A model generated the notes under the pieces. It saw nothing but the letters and a program-made list of their open reading frames with translations. It was not told the DNA's origin and did not search any database. The translations under genes and the position numbers were made by a program. A stretch of 64,000 bases of DNA from Tenebrio molitor (taxonomy: Eukaryota; Arthropoda; Insecta; Coleoptera; Tenebrionidae): NCBI RefSeq assembly GCF_963966145.1, contig NC_091052.1, forward strand, positions 17,918,001-17,982,000, written 5' to 3'. Positions 57,512 to 64,000 of the stretch are shown in pieces. Position 1 is the stretch's first letter. Each line of letters opens with the position of its first letter.

Positions 57512-57716
57512 TCGGGTGTTCATTTAAATTTCTCGTCAAAGTAGGCGTTAAAGGGTCGATTGTGAACGCACCACGGTTTACGGATTAAGGATCACTGTTT
57601 AAATCTAACCCCACTTTTTGCGTTGTTTGTGTTTTTACTTTGCAGACTGATGAGAGGTGCGGTCACAATTGACTCTTCAACGCCAACTTTGACGGGAAAT
57701 TTAAATGAACACCCGA
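57512..57716. mobile_element. MITE with TCGGGTGTTCATTTAAAT ends
   Basis: Inverted repeats of about 65 bp (TCGGGTGTTCATTTAAATTT, then GTCAAAGT and AGGCGTT), flanked by TA (57510-57511, 57717-57718). A partial copy is at 14935-15064. Confidence 0.87.
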
Positions 57717-57949
57717 TACTATAAGATTAAAAATATTATATTATGATGTAAAACAATAGCAGAAAACGAAATTTCACAAAATTCTCTTAAAAATGGGGCT
57801 GTTTATAGTTGTTTTTAAAAACATGTGGATTTTCACTGTAAACCACAAATTATAATTAATAGATACTATATTATATTACACGAGCTGTATATAAGGTATT
57901 TGTATTCTCACAAATGGTTTATTTTATAATGCTATGAAAATATTTGTAA

Positions 57950-58166
57950 TGACTCCTGGTAATAAATAATCCAAGTTATCCTGCATAATAAATGGAAGCA
58001 CAGAAGATGAAATGAGTTTAAATTAGTATTCTGTATAAATTCACTTGTGGCAGGTATGCTATTAGTACCGTTAATTAATACTGTTAGTTGAGATAAATTT
58101 TACATTAAGTTAATTTACACAGACAATGCTTTTCTGTGGCGATTAATAAAGTATTTGTCATATTGA
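57950..58166. promoter_or_regulatory. Conserved upstream module of receptor F
   Basis: TAATAAATAATCCA, GCATAATAAATGG, GGTATGCTATTAGTA (58053-58067), ATAAATTTTACATTAAG with TAATTTAC (58093-58118) and GATTAATAAAGTATTTGTCA, in the same orientation. It ends about 105 bp before the preferred start. Confidence 0.65.
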
Positions 58167-58271
58167 CGGTTAGGCTTAGAAACTGGTAGAGAACCAGTAA
58201 TTTAAATTTTAGTTTGTCTGTTGCTGTGTTAGGTGACACATTTAAAAATATTACATATACCTTGCTGCAGC

Positions 58272-59651
58272 ATGGATGAGCACTTATTGTTGGAAGAGTT
58301 AGATGTGAGCGATTTTATTAAACTCAATATCAAGTGCATTCACTTTTTAAGTTATTTTCCTCTAGACGACGAGAAATCATTATTCAAAAGAACCTGTCAA
58401 CTGATTTACGGCATATTGTTTGTCGGTTTTGTATACGCTCTGTGTGTTTCAAGTGAAATTGTTAACATGCTAGTGGTTTTTGGTGACATTGAAAAAATGA
58501 CGGAAGCTTCATTTGTCCTGTTAACTAATTTGTCACATTCGTTAAAATTGTATGTTTTCATAAAACACGGCTCTGAAATAAGAAATTTGATCAAAAGTAT
58601 CAATAGAGAAGAGTTTAAACCTAGAAATTTAGTCCAGTATAAGATGTTAGTTAAAGATATAAAAATGTCAAAGCTTCTTACGAAAATATTTTTATTTATG
58701 TGCTGCGTTACTTGTCTCTTATGGGCAGTTTTCCCGCTTTTGGACAGAAAGAGTGGCGAAAGAATCAGATTGCCTTTGAGTGGATGGTATCCATTTAAGA
58801 TCGATAAACCTCCAGTTTTTGAGTTAATTTATGCATATCAAATATTTGCAACCTGTATTAATGGTCTAAGAAATATTAGTATGGATACATTTCTATCTGG
58901 AAGTATTATGGTAATTGCTGGTCAATTGGGAATATTAAACAATTCGTTACAAATTATGGGACAATACTATAAAAATAAAATGACCGATGAAGATCAAGGA
59001 AATCAAGAGAAATTTAGAAAAATATTGGTTAGGAATGTGATTCATTATAAAAATATAATTCAGTAAGTAGATAGCAACTTGACTATTTAGAATGGAAAAC
59101 ATGTTGTGGTGTGAAGATTTGCAGATGAAATTACCTCCCTTTTTTCAATTTGTTTAATTGGACAATTTGTGGTTAGCGTCATAATACTCTGTATTACGAT
59201 GCTCCAAATGAGTTTAGTGTCAGCCATGAGTTTACAGTTTCTCTCGATGACGGTGTACCAGGCTTGTATTCTTCTGGAAATATTTCTTTGGTGTTATTAT
59301 GGGAACGAAGTGATTATAAAAGTTTAAAAAATGAGGGTAATTCTATTTTCATACTAATTTACATATATTTTTAGAGCGGAAATCTTACAAAATCAGCTTA
59401 TATTTGCGAATGGGTTGAGTGTTCTAAAGAATTTAAGAAAGATTTATTATTTTTTATGACTCGCTCACAATTTCCATTGAAAATATATGCAGGTGGATAC
59501 TTTACATTGTCTCTGGACACGTTTATGGCCGTATGTTTCCATCATGATGATAAAAATGCTGTTACCAGGACTATTGAATTTTCAGATTTTAAAATCATCG
59601 TGGTCCTATTTTGCAGTATTAAATTCAGTGCAATCCAAAGAAACGACATAA
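58272..59651 (+). CDS. Odorant receptor F (7tm_6 family)
   Basis: Four exons read 58272-59062, 59117-59321, 59375-59530 and 59586-59651, giving 405 residues. An in-frame ATG at 58233 would add 13. I prefer 58272 because the alignment with E begins there (DFIKLNIKCIHFLSYFPL against EFVSFNVSCLYIFGYLSP). Family marks match E closely: FGDIEKMTEASFVLLTN, LPLSGWYPFKID, YQIFATCINGLRNI, CILLEIFLWCYYGNEV, FFMTRSQFPLKIYAGGYFTL, ILKSSWSYFAVL. Exons 2, 3 and 4 have the same lengths as in E. The donor after exon 2 (GTTTAA) is weak but is a GT. No stop or shift. Ligand unknown. Confidence 0.93.
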
Positions 59652-60255
59652 GTTATGAAAGTTTTGAAGTTTGTAGAAGAAAATGTTAAAAATGCAACTT
59701 AGATGACCGCATCGCACAGTAGAAAGTGTTACCATTATTAAAGTAAACATTAATCCAAGAACACAATTTGCTTAATTATTGTAGATTATCATTTACTTGC
59801 CGATTAAAAGGATGTTATTCTGAAAAGAAAATTATACAGGTGTCCTAGAACTGCCTCCCCAGAGAAAAAGGGATTATTTGAGTGAGTGTGATAATCTGAA
59901 TTTTAAAGAAAAAAAGTCATATCTCAAGCGATAATCGAGAAAAAACATCCTAAACTTAACCAATCACAGTTGAGCACTATCGAGGTAGGATGACCGCAAT
60001 TGTTGTTGTCATGAAAAAAGATCAAAATGGTTCTTAGACGAATGAGTCACCGTTTTCAACATTTGACTGAATTCCCGTTGCGTAGATATGCTCCAATGGC
60101 ACTGTAATTTAAAAATTCAAAGTTTCAATATGTGGATGTTGGTCCGTGATTGTGTGTAATAAAATAATGCGAAACTATGCCGTACGTTTTCATTGCTTTT
60201 TAGTGGGTTTAAATAAAAGCGTGATCTTAACTTTTTATACACTTTTATTTTATCC
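59652..60255. other. Stretch without a gene
   Basis: A transposon-like end is seen at 59835 (TACAGGTGTCCTAGAACTGC) with no partner end. Nothing else recognised. Confidence 0.35.
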
Positions 60256-61262
60256 TTTTAGTTTTATGTGCAATGCAGATGACGCCACACTCACATCAGA
60301 AAGTCAAGACGACCTACAGCGGATGCTGCACACTTTCAAAATTCGAGCAGAAAAATAGAACATGAAGATCTCCATGAGCAAGACAAAATCAATGACAATA
60401 TCGAAAGATCCGCTTCGATGCAAACTCGTAGAAGACAATACCAGCATTGAACAAGTGATGTCTTTTAATTACCTCGGTTGTAAATTGTAAAATCACGAGC
60501 TCCGGCAATCTCAAAGAATAAATCAGACAACAAACAGCAGCGGTTATCTCGGGACATCTAGAACAAACAGTCTGGGAGAATAAACATCTTAGCATAGACT
60601 GTAAGACAAGAAATTATAAGACATGCATTATACCGGTGATGATGACCTAGGGTGCCGAAACAAGAGCAGAAGCATCAGTGTCAGTGAGGTACACGTACTA
60701 AGGAAATGAAACTACTCCGGACAATAACAGGACGCAGCCTACAAGAAGGACAAGAACCACGGAAATTAGAGAGGAGTGTAAAGTCAATGATATACAGGGT
60801 CATTATAAATGATTGTCCCATCGCAATTGGCGTTAAAAACCAATACAAATTTTGGATATGCCGCCAGCCTCGCAACGTTAGACAAACTAGTAGACAGATT
60901 TCCACCACCCCCGGTGGCGCCACCTATCGGCGATACTAGTCTCAATCATCTTATCAAGCTTGGGGCACATTCAATTATTTCACAAACGCCTACTGCGATG
61001 GGACAATCATTTATAATGACCTTGTCCAAAGTACGTTGGATAAGAAGTCGCAGAATAGAGTGGGGCAAGCATGTAATGAAAATGTCAGAAGGTCGAGTAT
61101 GCAAAGCCAAAATAGCCAGAAATTACAAACCGCATCGCAGAAGACTTACCAGAAGACCACCGAAAAGATGGAACGATAGCTGATAACCCATCTCACAGGA
61201 ACAACAATTAATCCAGAAGTGAACAGGCAATTTGCCTACAGAAAAAGGAAGAAGAAGAAAAA
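60256..61262 (+). pseudogene. LINE relic (RTE/BovB-like) interrupted by a MITE
   Basis: At 60271 the frame reads NADDATLTSESQDDLQRMLH, the reverse transcriptase box with its aspartate pair, then FKIRAEK, a stop, NMKISMSKTKSMTISKDPL and FNYLGCKL. Shifts follow, with EMKLLRTITGRSLQEGQE and IREECKVNDI. The MITE at 60795-61024 cuts here. Beyond it VRWIRSRRIEWGKHVMKM and RLTRRPPKRWNDS complete the usual C-terminus, with a stop at 61181-61183. The element ends in an A-rich, GAAGAA-containing tail near 61262. Dead copy. Confidence 0.85.
60795..61024. mobile_element. MITE of the GGGTCATTATAAATGATTG family, inside a LINE
   Basis: CAGGGTCATTATAAATGATT at the left and its inverse at the right, with about 40 bp of inverted repeat. 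TA is kept on the left (60793-60794) but changed on the right. Confidence 0.85.
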
Positions 61263-61379
61263 GTTTTTAAATTCGCTATGGTTGTTTACTATTTTATTAA
61301 TTCGGAATTTATTTCAAATACAAAAATATTTGAACAACTGAAAGTTGCTTTTGCAATTTAAATGATGTAACAAATCAAA

Positions 61380-61532
61380 GGGCCGTATCATGATACCCTT
61401 AATAAATTTAATCATGACTCTAATTACCTCTTTCTGGTAGGTTATAAATGCATTAATCTATATCGTTTTATGTTTACTTTAATCACGACTCTCGTTAACG
61501 GCAACTTTAATAACGGTGTCGTGATACGGCCC
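61380..61532. mobile_element. Short MITE with GGGCCGTATCA ends
   Basis: GGGCCGTATCATGATACC and the inverse of GGGCCGTATCACGACACC. AAA borders both ends, possibly a 3-bp duplication. Confidence 0.75.
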
Positions 61533-61764
61533 AAAGTCTTTATTTTTAATTACTTGTTGCTTTCAGTAGCTCAATATCTTTCTTTAGCCAATTGGGATAA
61601 ATTTTCATACTTGTCTCTTTTTTGTTAAACGTCTTTCAGTTTATTCGATGTCTTAGCTTTTGTCATCTCATGTATATTAATCATTTTTATTGAATAATAT
61701 ACAGGATGAGTAGGGAAAAACGGCCGAAACTCCATGAGTGTATTCACACGTTAAGGCAGAATAT

Positions 61765-61930
61765 AGCCTAAGGGAGTCCATTTCGGCTCAGGGACGCGAG
61801 GGTCGCGGGTTCAATTCCGACCCAGGACGAAATTTAAAAAAAAAGGCTATATTTTGTTTCGTGATTTGGAAGTCACGTTAAGCCATTGGTCCCGGTCTAG
61901 TGAGTTGGTCATCATGCCCCTCACAGATTT
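61765..61930 (+). mobile_element. tRNA-related SINE-like repeat, partial copy
   Basis: Holds GGTTCAATTCC (B box) at 61809-61819 preceded by TTTCGGCTCAGGGACG. Related to 6718-7027 (inverse) and, at its right part, to 2333-2512. Confidence 0.58.
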
Positions 61931-62011
61931 GTAAAACCAGTCCTAGACTGTGTAACAACATTTTTTTTTTTAAGTCATATATTCTTATCCGATTTTCATA
62001 TTGTGATGAAC

Positions 62012-63484
62012 CAAGTGGGTAATTTAAAATTCCCACCAAGCGGCCATCTCATTTTTTTTTCTACCAACATACGCAATGAAAATAAAACCCGCGAAATTCA
62101 AAAATGGCCAAGAGCGCGTGATCGTACCTAGTTAATTTCCCTACGTTGTGTTTTTTTTTAATACAAATTAAACATTACCAGATTCGTTCCAACAGGGTTT
62201 GTGAACCACACAGAAGAGTGCAAATAAAACAACACAATAATTAAAACCAGCTATTTATTCAAAGTTATGATTTTCGTTAACGCCGGGATTAATGAATAAT
62301 AAAACGTCTCGGGAGAGGGCACCCAAGTCTCCCCAAATGTGAGAAGACTACTCATTTAGAACTCTAGGAAAATGGTGAGCTCTGGCCATTCCCCTAGACC
62401 CCCGAATGAGGCTCCGCTAAAACCTCTCCTGAAAATACGAACAAGCCGAAGTGACAACGTGGACGGGGCAGTTAGTGAAATTGAGCAAAACTGATTTCAT
62501 AAACAACACAATTCAAATTCAGAAAAACAGGAGGGTCATGTACATTAAAAACAAAACAGTTAATTCGGACCGTTCGAGCGAGAGCGGGCACTAGGCGAGA
62601 ACTTCAGCATGTCCTTTTTTTTTAAGTTAATTTACAAAATGCGGCAGATACGCTATAGAAGGAGTGAGTGGCCTTGTGTGGTCCGGTGGTCTGTGGTACC
62701 TATCCTTATGACTTTAACATTCCCCGCCTACCCGTGATTTAGTCCTAACTGCTTTACGTTACGTCAACAAATTGAGGTACTCTAAGTTCATCGGTTGAAG
62801 TGAACATGACTTTTCCAAAGCAAAAGAAAAACAAAACGCGCTTGTCAGGCTACACAGACTCAGGGAAAATAGACCTGATCACATTTCCGGAAGTGTGCCA
62901 TGGAGCTCGGGTATAACCCAGCATTCAACAAGTCCTGCCAAGCGTTAGGTTTTTGGGTCTCCCTGGGGGTGCAAATTTTATGAGGGTCGCGAGGTTGTGT
63001 TCAACGCTTGGAGGTTAGAGGAAACAAAACACCTCAAACAGAGAGAGACCCTCGCGGTAAGGTCAAGAATTTACATTTACAGCAAACTGGAAAAAGCAGA
63101 CAAAAAAGAAACGCGACAAATATTTGTTGACAGAGCTATCTAAGAACACTTTCAACTTGGGATGGAAAAGTGGTAACAACCATTAACACATACATAAAAA
63201 AATTAAAAAAAACATAGTCCGGTCGACCCTAGCATATTAGAGCCGGTTTGTCGCCACGGGGGGCGCCCTGAATAATAGGAGGGCGCCCCGGGACTAAATG
63301 TAGTAGATCCCTAGCTAAGGAAAACCCACGGAGACACCTGAAATATAAACACATTTGGTTGCTACCGGGATGGAAAGTGGAAACTTTGAAGTTTTGATTA
63401 AAGTGTTGAACAATAACTAGGTATTTATCACACCAAAAGCGTCACTCGGAATAATTAAAAGGGGATCAAAATGAGGGAGTGCGC
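62012..63484 (+). mobile_element. LTR-like repeat, copy 2
   Basis: Inverse partner of 23298-25058 without the MITE. It starts TGTGATGAACCAAGTGGG. The sequence past 63484 continues beyond the point where copy 1 stops, and TGGCGCCC at 63522-63529 could be the start of a primer-binding site. If so, this is a 5' LTR and the internal region runs off the window. Only 8 bases support the primer site, so this is tentative. Confidence 0.48.
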
Positions 63485-64000
63485 TTATAAAAAGTGAAAA
63501 ACCACAGACCCACGCTAAACTTGGCGCCCTTTTTCTTTTAGGAACGTTAGTGAATTGTTACCCCTGAGTTTACAAAAAAACGTGATCCGGACGATTTTAT
63601 AAAATTTGCAAAGCTAGAACCAAGCTGCCTTACGCTCCTTCGCAAGCTTATAAATGTTAAAAGCGTAATACATGGGGATGGTCGAGATAATTGTGGATTT
63701 TGTAAAGCATGGTGGAGACCCACGTGCGACCCATTTGTGTCTTATTATTGTTAAACTACATTTCGCGTGAAGCAGAATTAATTTTAGTACCCCAAACACA
63801 TACCTAGTTCAAAAACAGAAGCTGGACAGCAACCTCTAGCACAGTTCAATAAAAAAAAACAACTAAAATTGCACAATTTGAACACAGAAAAATACATCGT
63901 ACTTCTGCACTACTCTGCAGTCAAGACAAAAGTGTCCCCAAAAAAAACATGACCGTTCATCCCCTGTCGACTTTCACCCCCGCCCCTAGCGGTCGCTTAC
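63485..64000. other. Possible retroelement leader, no gene seen
   Basis: No supported frame. Composition changes to C-rich near the window edge. If the LTR reading is right, this is untranslated leader before a gag gene outside the window. Confidence 0.3.

Noticed and set aside
61798..61822. A functional tRNA gene
   Set aside because: Only the B-box region is good; no cloverleaf, and the sequence is repeated as part of a longer element.
1..64000. CRISPR arrays, bacterial operons, integrated viral genes
   Set aside because: No regularly spaced repeats, no ribosome-binding-site operons and no viral proteins were seen.

Overview
This is an AT-rich insect nuclear window, most likely from a beetle. 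It carries six multi-exon odorant receptor (7tm_6 family) genes, GT-AG introns of about 50 bp, Tc1/mariner, Harbinger, Crypton, THAP/P-like and LINE relics, and dozens of short inverted-repeat elements with TA or TAA target duplications. The order is inferred from the receptor and transposon types; the species cannot be named from the sequence alone.

Genes. Four receptors lie on the minus strand (A 10252-12003, B 16539-17990, C 31656-33854, D 43750-45470) and two on the plus strand (E 48892-50235, F 58272-59651). All six can be spliced to uninterrupted frames of 398, 395, 395, 393, 395 and about 405 residues. A-D form one subfamily (six exons; B, C and D very close, A more distant). E and F form a second subfamily (four exons). 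C is a mosaic: its first exons are B-like, while its last exon, last intron and 3' flank are D-like. C and D sit in segmental duplications (about 29.2-34.4 kb and 41.8-45.8 kb) that later received different transposons.

Regulation. A non-coding block of about 180-220 bp is recognisable upstream of all six receptors. It keeps the same absolute orientation although the genes lie on opposite strands, as expected of a shared or once bidirectional control region.

Rest of the window. 0-10 kb: pogo-like element, paired MITEs, a broken YqaJ-nuclease gene and mariner relics. 12.6-15.5 kb: nested MITEs and a relic lipase exon. 19-29 kb: LINE tail, a mariner relic split by a GC-rich insert, a long-terminal-repeat-like sequence containing a MITE, foldback elements. 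35-43 kb: mariner, Crypton and Harbinger remains. 50-57 kb: THAP/P-like fragment and a nearly intact DD41D transposase. 60-64 kb: LINE relic holding a MITE, a tRNA-related SINE, and the inverted partner of the LTR-like sequence.

A second structural theme is a set of at least eight long hairpins with unrelated arms. Their tips share a C-GNA-G (or GNNA) loop above CGAG facing CGAG, a combination known to make very stable single-stranded DNA hairpins. No RNA genes, CRISPR arrays or bacterial features were seen.
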